The position numbers and the translations under genes are program-made. A stretch of 64,000 nt of DNA, from positions 682,001-746,000 of the forward strand of contig NZ_CP123897.1 in assembly GCF_029910655.1 (NCBI RefSeq), written 5' to 3'. The notes beneath the pieces were generated by a model. That model made no database searches and was not told the origin of the DNA. It was given only the letters and a program-made list of their open reading frames with translations. Below are positions 28,023 through 36,732 of the stretch, piece by piece; positions within the stretch are counted from its first letter, which is position 1; each line of letters begins with the position of its first letter. The stretch is from Methylomonas sp. UP202. GTDB lineage: Bacteria > Pseudomonadota > Gammaproteobacteria > Methylococcales > Methylomonadaceae.

Positions 28023-28224
28023 AGTGCCCCGAGGTTGCCGGAGTGGGAACGGATCGATCATGGGTTGCCGGTAGCGCAAGGTCTTGCGCGACGCCGGGCG
28101 CGACCGTAAATTGTAGCAAACCTGGCGCGTGGCTAAAAATTCAATCGCCGCGCGCTCCATCGCGCCGGAAATTGCCAACCGGAGTCCGCCGGGTTTGAAA
28201 TCGCGCGAAGAAACCGTAGGCGAT

Positions 28225-31164
28225 TCATTTGGAATAGCTTGCCCGGCCGGAGTCGAGCAACCATTGCTCGAATTGCTCCGCCGGCAAGGGAACGGTATAC
28301 CAATAGCCTTGCGCGTAATCGCAGCCGGCCGCGGCCAGCAAGTCGCGCTGCTGCTCGGTTTCGACGCCTTCGGCGATGACCTGCATGCCCAGCGTGTGGG
28401 CCATGGCGATCATCGCGGCGCATAACACCCTGTCGTTCTCGTTGCTGTCCAGATTGCGCACGAAGCTGCGGTCGATTTTCAGGAAATCGATGTCGTAGCG
28501 CTTCAGGTAGGCGAGCGACGAGTAGCCGGTGCCGAAGTCGTCGATCGCCACCTGGATGCCGGCATCGCGAAACAGTTGCAGCTTTTCGGCGACGATGGGT
28601 TTGCCGCCCAAGGTCAGGCTCTCGGTGATTTCGATCGTGACGCTATCGCCCGGCAAACCGGCGTCGAGCAGAATTTGCAGCCAGTTCTTGTAAAAGGTTT
28701 GATCGGTCTGAAACTGTACCGGCGACTTGTTGACGCTGATCTGGAAATCGGGGCGAAAGCGCTCCCGCCATTCGCCGACTTGGCGGATCGCGCGCCGGAA
28801 AACCCAGTCGCCGATATCCAGGATCAAGCCTTGTTCTTCGGCCAGCGGGATGAAAATATCCGGCCCAATCAGGCCGCGTTGCGGATGTTGCCAGCGGATC
28901 AGCGCTTCGGCCTTGTAAACCGAACCGTCGCGCAGGTCGACGATGGGTTGGTAGTAGAGTCTGAGTTCGGCGTTGGCCAGGGCTTGGCGCAGGCCGTTGA
29001 CGATGCTCAGCCGATTCAGCGCGACTTCGCGCATGTCCGAGGTAAAGTAGCTATAGCGATTGCGACCCTGGTGCTTGGCATCGTACATCGCTTGATCCGC
29101 ATTTTTGCGTAAGTCGTCGAGCGCCTCGGCGTCGTCCGGGTAAAACGTGATACCTATACTGGCCGAAATGTAAAAAACCTCGCCTTCCACATGAAAACTG
29201 GTCGCCAGTTTTTCCAGGATATGTTCGGCGATACGCGAAGTGGCGCTCGGCGACTCGATGTCTTCGAGAATCACGGTAAATTCGTCGCCGCCCAAGCGCG
29301 CGACCGTGTCGGTGGCGCGCACGCTGCCGCTCAGGCGCCGAGCCGCTTCCTGCAGCAATTTATCGCCGATGTCGTGGCCCAGCGTATCGTTGATTTCCTT
29401 AAAGTGATCCAGATCGATAAACATCAAGGCCAGCGGAATCCCGCTACGTTGGGATTTCTTGACGGCTAGACTGAGGTGTTCGTGAAACATCCGGCGGTTG
29501 GGTAGGCCGGTGAGCGGATCGAAATTGGCCTGGGTCCAGATCAATTCCTCGGCGCGCTTCTTTTCGGTGATGTCGGAGAACAGAGCCACACGCCGGTGCG
29601 GCGCGCCGGATTCGTCGAAAATCGTATTGATCGTCAGCCACTCGGCAAAGATTTCGCCGTTTTTGCGCTTATTCCAGATTTCGCCCTGCCAGGCGCCGCA
29701 AGTGTTCAAACGATGCCACATTTCCTGGTAAAAGCCGGCATCGTGGCGGCCGGAATTGAGCATGCGCGGCTTTTTGCCGACCACTTCGTCCAGCCGATAG
29801 CCGGTCAATTCGGTAAAGGCCGGATTGATGTTCAGGATCGCGCCGTTGGCGTCGGTGACCATCATCGCTTCGCCGCTGTTTTGATAGATCAGCGAGGCCA
29901 CTCGCATTTCGTCCTCGTTGCGCTTGCGTTCGGAGATGTCGCGAATGAATGCGGCAAATTCCCGGCCTTGCGCGGTTTCGACCAAGGTAACCGACAATTC
30001 CACCGCAAAATGCCGGCCCTGCCGATCGATCGCCAGGGTTTCGACGCGCATGTTCAGGCGGTTGGCGCCGGATGCCAGAAAAGCCCTCACGCCTTCTCGA
30101 TGCTGCTGCCGATAAATCGGCGGCACGATGGTTTCCAACAGTTTCCGGCCCAAGGCCAGGTCCCTCGGCCAACCGAACATCGTTTCGGCCTGATGGTTCC
30201 AGCCGCTGATGGCCCCGCTTTCATCCATCAGCACGATAGCGTCCAGTGCGTTTTCGATGATCGCATCGAGCTTGCGTTGTTTTTCCAGGACCCGGTTTTC
30301 GCTGGCCAACAGTGCCGCCTGATAGGTCAGCTCGGCGATTTTGGCTTGGTGCTGGCGCAATTCGTCCAGTTGTTCGTGAATGATCTGATTGAGCAGGTCG
30401 ATGTACTGGCCTTCGGTGTGCTTGACCACGTCGTGTTCGCCGACGGTGGCCAGCATGTCGCCCCGGTCGTCGACAACGACCAGGTGACGGACGCCGCGAG
30501 TCTGCATCAGTTGAACCGCGTCGATGACCAGATGCTCGGGAGACACGCTGAGCACCGGACTGCTCATCGCATTGCCGACCAGCATATCGGCGGCTTGGCG
30601 GCGATAGAGGCTGACCATATCGCGTTCGGTGATAATCCCGACCGGCTTGACGCCGTCGACGACGATCGCGCAGCTGGCGCGGCAGGCATGCATGCGGCCG
30701 GCCGCGTCGCCGACGGTCGCGGTGCGGCGTAGCGACAGCACGTTGGTGTCCATGATGCTGGCGATCGTGCGCAGCCCGACGAATTCCTCGATCCCGCTAT
30801 GCCGGCGAAAATCGGTTTCGGTGACGATGCCGTTGAGCCGGCCTTGGTCGTCGACGACCGCCAGATGGCGTATTCCGTGCTGTATCAATAAATGAACCGC
30901 GTCACGAAAATCGGTCTCGGCTGGTGCGGTAATCAGCGGAGCCGCCATGAAATCGCTGACCGGCAGCGCCAGATCGGTGCCGTTGCCGAGCAGTTTGACC
31001 ATATCCCGTTCGGTGACGATACCGAGCGGCATTTGCTGTTCGCCGATGACCAACGAGCTAATGCGGCGGCGCGCCATCATATCGGCGCAATCCGCCAGCG
31101 GTGTCGCGGGCGCGACTTGCACGACCTCCCTGGTCATCAAATCGGCAATGGTTTTTCGACTCAT
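28225..31164 (-). CDS. c-di-GMP signalling protein: four CBS, two PAS, GGDEF, EAL
   Basis: 979 residues with no membrane segment. Four CBS motifs occupy about 1-260 (repeats ending GIVTERDM, GIVTETDF, GIITERDM and ATVGEHDV). A short coiled-coil stretch leads into PAS 1 (IIENALDAIVLMDESGAISGWN) and PAS 2 (LIYQNSGEAMMVTDANGAI). A GGDEF domain follows with an intact RLGGDEF site, then an EAL domain with EALIRW and DDFGTGYSSLAYLKR. Both catalytic signatures look intact, so synthesis and breakdown of c-di-GMP are both possible. CBS pairs usually bind adenosyl nucleotides, so energy status may feed in. Monocistronic; about 200 gene-free bases separate it from trkH. Confidence 0.93.
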   Translation of the reverse strand: MSRKTIADLMTREVVQVAPATPLADCADMMARRRISSLVIGEQQMPLGIVTERDMVKLLGNGTDLALPVSDFMAAPLITAPAETDFRDAVHLLIQHGIRHLAVVDDQGRLNGIVTETDFRRHSGIEEFVGLRTIASIMDTNVLSLRRTATVGDAAGRMHACRASCAIVVDGVKPVGIITERDMVSLYRRQAADMLVGNAMSSPVLSVSPEHLVIDAVQLMQTRGVRHLVVVDDRGDMLATVGEHDVVKHTEGQYIDLLNQIIHEQLDELRQHQAKIAELTYQAALLASENRVLEKQRKLDAIIENALDAIVLMDESGAISGWNHQAETMFGWPRDLALGRKLLETIVPPIYRQQHREGVRAFLASGANRLNMRVETLAIDRQGRHFAVELSVTLVETAQGREFAAFIRDISERKRNEDEMRVASLIYQNSGEAMMVTDANGAILNINPAFTELTGYRLDEVVGKKPRMLNSGRHDAGFYQEMWHRLNTCGAWQGEIWNKRKNGEIFAEWLTINTIFDESGAPHRRVALFSDITEKKRAEELIWTQANFDPLTGLPNRRMFHEHLSLAVKKSQRSGIPLALMFIDLDHFKEINDTLGHDIGDKLLQEAARRLSGSVRATDTVARLGGDEFTVILEDIESPSATSRIAEHILEKLATSFHVEGEVFYISASIGITFYPDDAEALDDLRKNADQAMYDAKHQGRNRYSYFTSDMREVALNRLSIVNGLRQALANAELRLYYQPIVDLRDGSVYKAEALIRWQHPQRGLIGPDIFIPLAEEQGLILDIGDWVFRRAIRQVGEWRERFRPDFQISVNKSPVQFQTDQTFYKNWLQILLDAGLPGDSVTIEITESLTLGGKPIVAEKLQLFRDAGIQVAIDDFGTGYSSLAYLKRYDIDFLKIDRSFVRNLDSNENDRVLCAAMIAMAHTLGMQVIAEGVETEQQRDLLAAAGCDYAQGYWYTVPLPAEQFEQWLLDSGRASYSK

Positions 31165-31242
31165 CCTAATCTCGTGGTGCCCTATGCGGTGTCAGGCCCG
31201 GCCGAGCCTTCCGCTATTTTAGCCCTTTCGCGCAGGATCGGG

Positions 31243-31293
31243 TTGTCACACAACCTTAAACAAACCTTCATTCCACTGTCACACGGCTAATTT
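31243..31293 (+). promoter_or_regulatory. Pho-box-like direct repeats upstream of PAP2 and glycosyltransferase genes
   Basis: TTGTCAC (31243), CCTTCAT (31265) and CTGTCAC (31276) are spaced 22 and 11 bases apart, with weaker 7-mers at 31254 and 31287. CCTTCAT-4-CTGTCAC matches the CTGTCAT-4-CTGTCAY PhoB box at about 13 of 18 positions by eye. It lies 120-160 bases before the PAP2 start. PhoB control is inferred. Confidence 0.5.
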
Positions 31294-31401
31294 AAGCTAG
31301 TCCCATCGCGTTAAGGACCAAATAACAAAAGGAAAAACGGTTTTCCAACGCCGTGCGGCCGTCGCGGTCGACACGCGCGGCAAAGCTGAGGGGGAAGGGC
31401 C

Positions 31402-31926
31402 ATGAAGCTGATTTATTCGATACACAAATACGACGTTTCGTTATTTACCTGGCTGAACGGCGTCGGTGCGCACGCCAATTTGGTAGGTGTATGTCGATCG
31501 ATTTCCAAGACCGGCGACGGCGTGCCGTATGTGATGCTGGCGATTTGGTTGTACTGGGACCAGGGCGGTCACGACCGGCTGCTACAAGCGCTGTTGCTGG
31601 CATTTTTGTTGGAGCGTCCGATTTATTGGTTGCTGAAGAACGGCTTCAAACGCAACCGGCCGCAGCAGGCGCTGCGCGATTTTCGCAGCACGATCAAGCC
31701 GTCCGACCAGTTTAGTTTCCCGTCCGGCCATACCTCGGCCGCTTTCATGGTGGCAACTCTGCTGGGCAATTTCCTGCCGACGCTGATGCCGTTGTTGTAT
31801 CTGTGGGCGGCGTCGGTGGGGTTTTCGCGGGTAGTGTTGGGCGTGCATTTTCCGACCGATACGCTGATGGGGGCTCTGCTGGGCGTTGCCATCGCGATTT
31901 TTAGCTTAAATCAAACCTTATTATGA
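31402..31926 (+). CDS. PAP2-family membrane phosphatase
   Basis: 174 residues with about five membrane helices. The three PAP2 signatures are intact: KNGFKRNRP (KxxxxxxRP), PSGHTSA and SRVVLGVHFPTD (SRxxxxxHxxxD). The family dephosphorylates phosphatidate, undecaprenyl diphosphate or similar lipids. AAGCTGAGGGGGAAGGGCC precedes ATG 31402, giving a strong ribosome site. Its stop overlaps the start of a glycosyltransferase by four bases (ATGA), so the two probably act on the same lipid. With the Pho-box-like repeats upstream, a role in releasing diacylglycerol from phosphatidate under phosphate limitation is suggested; this is inference. Confidence 0.9.
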   Translation: MKLIYSIHKYDVSLFTWLNGVGAHANLVGVCRSISKTGDGVPYVMLAIWLYWDQGGHDRLLQALLLAFLLERPIYWLLKNGFKRNRPQQALRDFRSTIKPSDQFSFPSGHTSAAFMVATLLGNFLPTLMPLLYLWAASVGFSRVVLGVHFPTDTLMGALLGVAIAIFSLNQTLL

Positions 31927-32963
31927 AAATATTTTACGGGGTGCAAGGGACCGGCAACGGTCATATCACCCGCGCCAGAGTGATGGCCAGGGAGCTTAAC
32001 GCGGCCGGTTTCGATGTGACGTTTCAATTCAGCGGCCGGCCGGCCGACAAGTATTTCGACATGGAGGTGTTCAACGGCTACCAGCTCAAGGATGGCTTGA
32101 CCTTCAATACTCACAAGGGCCAGGTCAGTTACGTTAAGACCGCGTTGCAAGCCAAGCCTATCCGCTTTGTCAAGGACATCGGCAGCCTGGACTTGAGCGG
32201 CTACGATTTGGTCGTCAGCGATTTCGAACCGGTGACGGCTTGGGCCGCCAAACGCCAGCGCAAGCCGGTGTTGGGTATCGGTCATCAATATGCGTTCGGC
32301 CATGACATTCCGCGGGCCGGCGGCGACCCCATCGCCGAGCGGGTCATGAAGTATTTCGCGCCCGCCGACATTGGTATCGGCCTGCATTGGCATCATTTCG
32401 GCCAGCCTATATTGCCGCCCATCATTGAAACCCCGGCGTTTCCGCAAAGCGTGCAGGCTAACAAGATTCTGGTGTATTTGCCGTTCGAGGACATCGGCGA
32501 AGTGATGACGCTGCTGAGTCCTTTCGAAAATTACCAGTTTCATGTCTACGCGCCGGAGCCGATCGCCAGCCCCTACTCGCATATTCAGTGCAAACCGCTG
32601 TCTCGACAAGGCTTTCAAACCGATTTGTACGACAGTGCCGGCATCATCAGCAACGCCGGCTTCGAGCTGGCCAGCGAATCCCTGCAATTGGGTAAGAAGA
32701 TACTGGTCAAGCCCTTGCACGCCCAGATGGAACAGATCTCCAACGCCGCCGCGTTGAAACAACTGGGTTACGGGCACACGATGTACAACCTGGACGCGGC
32801 GGTGATCGACGAGTGGTTGCGGCATCCGCACGCGGTGCATGTGACTTATCCGAACGTTGCCAAAGTCATCGTCGATTGGCTCAAGGACGGCATGCCGGCA
32901 ATGGACGCCGACTTCACCGAACGGGTCTGGGAAAAAGTGGACGTGCTACAGGTCAGCTATTGA
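31923..32963 (+). CDS. Glycosyltransferase, MJ1255/VC2487 family
   Basis: 346 residues with a GT-B layout. The N-terminal motif VQGTGNGHITRARVMARELN is that of the GT28-like MJ1255/VC2487 family (PF13528), and the C-terminal half has IISNAGFELASESLQLGKK, the usual nucleotide-sugar acceptor region (GGxxE-like). ATGA overlap with the PAP2 gene shows tight coupling. Family members are presumed lipid glycosyltransferases, but few are characterised. I infer glycosylation of a lipid product of the PAP2 enzyme, perhaps to make a phosphorus-free glycolipid. It faces the stop of the adaptor-like gene with only eight bases between. Confidence 0.82.
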   Translation: MKIFYGVQGTGNGHITRARVMARELNAAGFDVTFQFSGRPADKYFDMEVFNGYQLKDGLTFNTHKGQVSYVKTALQAKPIRFVKDIGSLDLSGYDLVVSDFEPVTAWAAKRQRKPVLGIGHQYAFGHDIPRAGGDPIAERVMKYFAPADIGIGLHWHHFGQPILPPIIETPAFPQSVQANKILVYLPFEDIGEVMTLLSPFENYQFHVYAPEPIASPYSHIQCKPLSRQGFQTDLYDSAGIISNAGFELASESLQLGKKILVKPLHAQMEQISNAAALKQLGYGHTMYNLDAAVIDEWLRHPHAVHVTYPNVAKVIVDWLKDGMPAMDADFTERVWEKVDVLQVSY

Positions 32964-32971
32964 TCCCGTCT

Positions 32972-33988
32972 TCAATCATCGCCTTCGCCGTTGGCGGTGC
33001 CTTTCAATTGCTGAGACAGCAGCGTCTGCGCGCCGGTCGTGACGACTTCCTCGCCGGCTTGCAGGCCGGCCGTCACGAAATAGTCAAGACCGTCCGCCGC
33101 GTAGTCCAGCAACGGCCGCGCGCTGAAACGGTCGTCGGCCGATTTGACGAACACCGTGGCTTGCCCCAAATGCCAGACCAGCGCGGAGGCCGGAATCCGC
33201 ACGCCGGTCTGGCCGGTTTCGGCGCCGGGCAGCCAGGCCGTTAGCGGCGCGCCGTAGGGCAGGCGGCAAGCCTTGCACAGCATGAAGTAGCGGCGGCTCT
33301 GGCTGACCGGATCGACTTGCGGCGCCGGGGCAATCGCTTCGGCGCTCAGTTCGGTTCGGCCTTGGGCATTCGCCTGGATGCGGGCCTTGCCGACCGCGAG
33401 ATCGGCCGGTGCGTCGGCCGGTAAGGTGATTTGCAACAACTGGGCTTGGCCGGCCAGCACTTGTTCGGCTTGCGGATGATTCGGGCGGATAAACCAGTCG
33501 GTCAGCGTGACGCCCCAGGTCAGGCGGCTGGCGGCGGCGATCGCTTGTTGCTGGTAGCCGCTGCTCGCCAAGCCCGACTTGTCGGCCTGCCAGATCGCTT
33601 GTTGTTCCTGAAGGCGGCGGGTGGAGACAATGTCCTGGCGGTGCAGGTCGCGGGTCCGGGCCAAGTTATGAGCCGATTCGTCGAACTTGGCGCGGGCGCT
33701 GTCCTGCTGGACTTGCGCGGCCAGAAATTGCTGGCGGATTGCCAACAGCGGCTCCGGGTTCAGCACGCTGCCGTAAGCCGAAAATTCGGAACGGCGCCGG
33801 CTGCTTTCCAGGCGACGGGTGACGATGCTGGCCAAACGTTGGCCGGACCGAGTCAGCGTCAGCGCCTCGGTGGCGGCGTCGGCGGCCGGGACCTGGCCGG
33901 GCTCGGCATCGTCCGGGTCGGTAGCCGCGGCGGCGCTGGCCGCGACCGAGGCAGCGAGCAGACAGGCCGGAATACGGAGATTGCGCAT
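32972..33988 (-). CDS. Periplasmic adaptor-like protein without efflux partners
   Basis: 338 residues from ATG 33988 (MRNLRIPACLLAASV), with an Ala-rich signal peptide. The core has the alternating features of RND/efflux membrane-fusion proteins: an N-terminal lipoyl-like half (FSAYGSVLNPEPLLAIR), a helical hairpin region (about 95-150, AAQVQQDSARAKFDESAHNLARTRDLHRQDIVSTRR), then beta-rich domains with VRIPASALVWHLGQATVFVK and LQAGEEVVTTGAQTLLSQQL at the end, all family landmarks. No RND pump, ABC exporter or outer-membrane factor is adjacent, so the partner is unknown. A CKAC pair near 248 is unusual. Annotation as adaptor is fairly sure, its cargo is not. Confidence 0.75.
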   Translation of the reverse strand: MRNLRIPACLLAASVAASAAAATDPDDAEPGQVPAADAATEALTLTRSGQRLASIVTRRLESSRRRSEFSAYGSVLNPEPLLAIRQQFLAAQVQQDSARAKFDESAHNLARTRDLHRQDIVSTRRLQEQQAIWQADKSGLASSGYQQQAIAAASRLTWGVTLTDWFIRPNHPQAEQVLAGQAQLLQITLPADAPADLAVGKARIQANAQGRTELSAEAIAPAPQVDPVSQSRRYFMLCKACRLPYGAPLTAWLPGAETGQTGVRIPASALVWHLGQATVFVKSADDRFSARPLLDYAADGLDYFVTAGLQAGEEVVTTGAQTLLSQQLKGTANGEGDD

Positions 33989-34091
33989 GATGTGATCGAG
34001 TGAATGTCTGGGAAACCGGCCGATTCGACGCCGGCGGATCGTCGAAATTATAAGGGTGCCGGCCAATGGCGCCCTGAATTTTTTGTTGTGT

Positions 34092-34122
34092 AAAAAAATT
34101 AGCCCGTTATGCTGTTGGGCTA
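34092..34122 (-). terminator. Terminator-like stem, minus orientation, upstream of the adaptor gene
   Basis: TAGCCC (34100-34105) pairs with GGGCTA (34117-34122); on the minus strand a run of seven T follows (A-run at 34092-34098). It sits between the divergent adaptor and gcvH genes, so it could only end a minus-strand leader transcript heading for the adaptor gene. Confidence 0.4.
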
Positions 34123-34147
34123 CCGTTAGGCTTTACAGGATATCGTC

Positions 34148-34531
34148 ATGAGTGAAACGCCAGAAAACTTGAAATACGCGGCCACCCACGAGTGGGCCAA
34201 GCTGGAGGATGCCAATCTGGTTCGGGTCGGGATTACCGATTTCGCCCAGTCCGAACTGGGGGACATCGTGTTCATCGGCTTGCCGGAAGTCGGCAGGACC
34301 GTCAAGCAAGGCGAGCAATGCGCCGTGGTCGAGTCGGTAAAAACCGCGTCCGATCTGTACAGCCCGGTTGGCGGTAGCGTCGTCGCGGTCAACGACAGCG
34401 TGGCCGACGCGCCGGAGCAGGTCAACGACGCGCCTTACGCCACTTGGCTATTCTGCGTGCAGGCTGCCGATCCCGGCGAATTGGACGGCTTGCTGGACGC
34501 CGCCGCGTATACTGCTCAAATCGAGGCTTAG
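34148..34531 (+). CDS. gcvH: Glycine cleavage system H protein
   Basis: 127 residues, complete. The H-protein fold is clear (YAATHEWAKLED, VGITDFAQSELGDIVFI) and the lipoyl-attachment Lys is residue 65 in VVESVKTASD. Known role: carries the methylamine intermediate between the P, T and L proteins. gcvP and gcvT are not nearby; the next gene, eight bases away, is dgkA. An isolated gcvH may serve lipoylation or another lipoyl-dependent route. Confidence 0.95.
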   Translation: MSETPENLKYAATHEWAKLEDANLVRVGITDFAQSELGDIVFIGLPEVGRTVKQGEQCAVVESVKTASDLYSPVGGSVVAVNDSVADAPEQVNDAPYATWLFCVQAADPGELDGLLDAAAYTAQIEA

Positions 34532-34539
34532 GAAAAGGC

Positions 34540-34899
34540 ATGGCCAATCAAAACGCAAAAGGATTGAAGCGCTTGGTGAATGCCTGCTTCTTCTCGATCG
34601 CCGGCTTCAAAGCCACCTGGCAACATGAGGAAGCGTTTCGCCAAGAGGTGGTTTTGTTCCTGGTGACTACGCCGCTGGCGATCTGGTTGGGGCATACCCC
34701 AATCGAAAAAGCCTTGCTGATCGGCAGTGTGGTGTTGGTGCTGTTGGTGGAACTGTTGAATTCGGCGGTTGAGGCCGTCGTCGATAGAGTCGGTTTCGAG
34801 CATCACGAATTGTCCGGCCGGGCCAAGGACATCGGCTCGGCGGCGGTGATGCTGTCGCTGATTTGGGCCGCCGCGACCTGGGCTCTGATCTTGTTGTAA
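34540..34899 (+). CDS. dgkA: Diacylglycerol kinase DgkA
   Basis: 119 residues from ATG 34540, nine bases after the gcvH stop with GGAAAAGG just before. The small trimeric DgkA family is identified by the N-terminal FSIAGFKATWQHEEAFRQE and the catalytic ELLNSAVEAVVDR segment, with three membrane helices. Known reaction: ATP-dependent phosphorylation of diacylglycerol to phosphatidate at the inner membrane. It lies between a PAP2/glycosyltransferase operon and a PlcP-like gene, all acting on diacylglycerol; this may be chance, or a shared lipid-turnover neighbourhood. Confidence 0.95.
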   Translation: MANQNAKGLKRLVNACFFSIAGFKATWQHEEAFRQEVVLFLVTTPLAIWLGHTPIEKALLIGSVVLVLLVELLNSAVEAVVDRVGFEHHELSGRAKDIGSAAVMLSLIWAAATWALILL

Positions 34900-34999
34900 C
34901 GGCCGGACCGGTTCGGCCGGTCTGCTATCTTTGCCTTGTACCGGGCGCCAACATCCGGTACCTTAGCGCCCGCCGAAAAACGTTATTTCAAGGACAACA

Positions 35000-35932
35000 A
35001 TGAGCGCACTTATCTGTGGATCGATGGCCTACGACACCATCATGGTGTTCCACGACAAATTCAAAAATCACATCCTGCCCGAGAAATTGCACATACTGAA
35101 CGTGTCGTTTCTGGTACCGGCGTTGCGCCGCGAATACGGCGGTTGCGCCGGTAATATCGCGTATAACCTGAAACTACTGAACGAGGAACCGCTGATCATG
35201 GCCACGGTCGGCCACGATTTCGAACCCTACGCCCATTGGCTGAGCCAATGCGGCATTTCCAGCCGTTACATCAAGGTGCTGGACGACCATTACACCGGTC
35301 AGGCTTACATCACCACCGACGTGGAAGACAATCAAATCACCGCCTTCCACCCCGGCGCGATGAATTTCTCCCATCTGAACAGCGTGCCGTTGGCGTCCGA
35401 GATCAGCGTCGGTATCGTTTCGCCGGACGGCAAGCAAGGCATGCTGGAGCACGCCGAACAATTCGCCGAACTGGGAATTCCGTTTATCTTCGATCCCGGC
35501 CAGGGCATGCCGATGTTCGACGGCGACGAATTGTTGAAGCTGATGGATCTGGCCAATTACGCCACGTTTAACGATTACGAGTCGGAATTGATGCAACAGC
35601 GCACCGGCTTGAGTCTGGAACAACTGGCCGAGCGGGTCGACGCGTTGATCGTGACCTTGGGCGGCCAAGGGTCGAAAATTTATACGCGCGGCGAGTGCAT
35701 CGACATCCCGTCGGCCCAACCCAAGCAACTGGCGGACCCGACCGGTTGCGGCGACGCATTCAGGGCCGGCTTGTTGTACGGTCTGATGAACGACTACGAT
35801 TGGGACGTGACCGGCCGGATCGCGTCGTTGCTGGGCGCGATCAAGATCGAGCACAACGGCACTCAAAACCACACCTTCACACTGGCGGAATTCAAGGCCC
35901 GTTACGAACAAACCTTCGGATCGACGTTTTGA
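35000..35932 (+). CDS. PfkB-family carbohydrate kinase, adenosine-kinase-like
   Basis: 310 residues. The PfkB fold is shown by the GGCAGNIAYNL sugar-binding loop near residue 48, a conserved NDYE segment, and the ATP-site DPTGCGDAFRAGL with catalytic Asp near residue 251. The N-terminal CGSMAYDTIM resembles bacterial adenosine kinase-like proteins. Substrate (nucleoside or sugar) cannot be fixed. ATG 35000 has AAGGACAAC upstream. Its TGA overlaps a TTG start of mazG, so the nucleotide-related genes are translationally coupled. Confidence 0.9.
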   Translation: MSALICGSMAYDTIMVFHDKFKNHILPEKLHILNVSFLVPALRREYGGCAGNIAYNLKLLNEEPLIMATVGHDFEPYAHWLSQCGISSRYIKVLDDHYTGQAYITTDVEDNQITAFHPGAMNFSHLNSVPLASEISVGIVSPDGKQGMLEHAEQFAELGIPFIFDPGQGMPMFDGDELLKLMDLANYATFNDYESELMQQRTGLSLEQLAERVDALIVTLGGQGSKIYTRGECIDIPSAQPKQLADPTGCGDAFRAGLLYGLMNDYDWDVTGRIASLLGAIKIEHNGTQNHTFTLAEFKARYEQTFGSTF

Positions 35933-36732
35933 GTTTAGCCAAAACCCAAGCCTTGCTGACCTTGATGGCCCGGCTGCGCGATACGGACACCGGTTGCGCC
36001 TGGGACGTCAAGCAGGACTTTCGCAGCCTGATTCCCTACACGATAGAAGAAGCCTACGAAGTCGCCGATGCGATCGAGCGCGATGACTTCGACGATCTGC
36101 GCGGCGAACTCGGCGACTTGCTGCTGCAAGTGGTGTTTCATTCCCGAATCGCCGAAGAACGCGGCTTGTTCGATTTCGAGCAAGTCGCCGGCGCGATCGG
36201 CGACAAGCTGGTGCGCCGCCATCCTCACGTATTCGCCGACGCCAAATTCGACAGCGACGAACAGCGCCAGCAAGCCTGGGAAACCGCCAAGGCCGAGGAA
36301 CGTCAACAAAAGCGGCCGGCCGACGGGGATGAAAGCGTGCTAGCCGGCGTCGCCCAAAGTCTGCCGGCTCTGGTGCAATGCGAGAAAATCCAAAACCGCG
36401 CCGCCAGCCACGGCTTCGATTGGCCGGCCGTCGAACCGGTATTCGACAAGGTTCGCGAAGAATTGCAAGAAGTCCATGAAGCGTGGCAATCCGGCGATCA
36501 AGCTCACATCCACGAGGAAGTCGGCGATTTGCTGTTGGTAGCCGTCAATTTGGCCCGCCATCTGAAAGTCAATCCGGAAATCGCGTTGCGCGAAGCCACT
36601 CGTAAATTCACTCGCCGCTTCAATTTCATCGAACGCGAGGTTAAGGCCAGCGGCCGGCAATTGTTGGATTGCGAGCTGGCCGAACTGGACGCGTTGTGGA
36701 ACGAAGCCAAGCGTCGCTTGCAAAGCCAATGA
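35929..36732 (+). CDS. mazG: Nucleoside triphosphate pyrophosphohydrolase MazG
   Basis: 267 residues starting at TTG 35929, overlapping the kinase stop (TTGA); no later in-frame start keeps the domain whole. It shows the tandem MazG layout: EEAYEVADAIERDDFDDLRGELGDLLLQ in the first half and REELQEVHEAW with EEVGDLLLVAVN in the second, each with the EExxE/ExxD metal motif. Known role: hydrolysis of (d)NTPs to monophosphates, house cleaning and modulation of ppGpp responses. It ends in ATGA overlap with the next small gene. Confidence 0.95.
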   Translation: MSLAKTQALLTLMARLRDTDTGCAWDVKQDFRSLIPYTIEEAYEVADAIERDDFDDLRGELGDLLLQVVFHSRIAEERGLFDFEQVAGAIGDKLVRRHPHVFADAKFDSDEQRQQAWETAKAEERQQKRPADGDESVLAGVAQSLPALVQCEKIQNRAASHGFDWPAVEPVFDKVREELQEVHEAWQSGDQAHIHEEVGDLLLVAVNLARHLKVNPEIALREATRKFTRRFNFIEREVKASGRQLLDCELAELDALWNEAKRRLQSQ

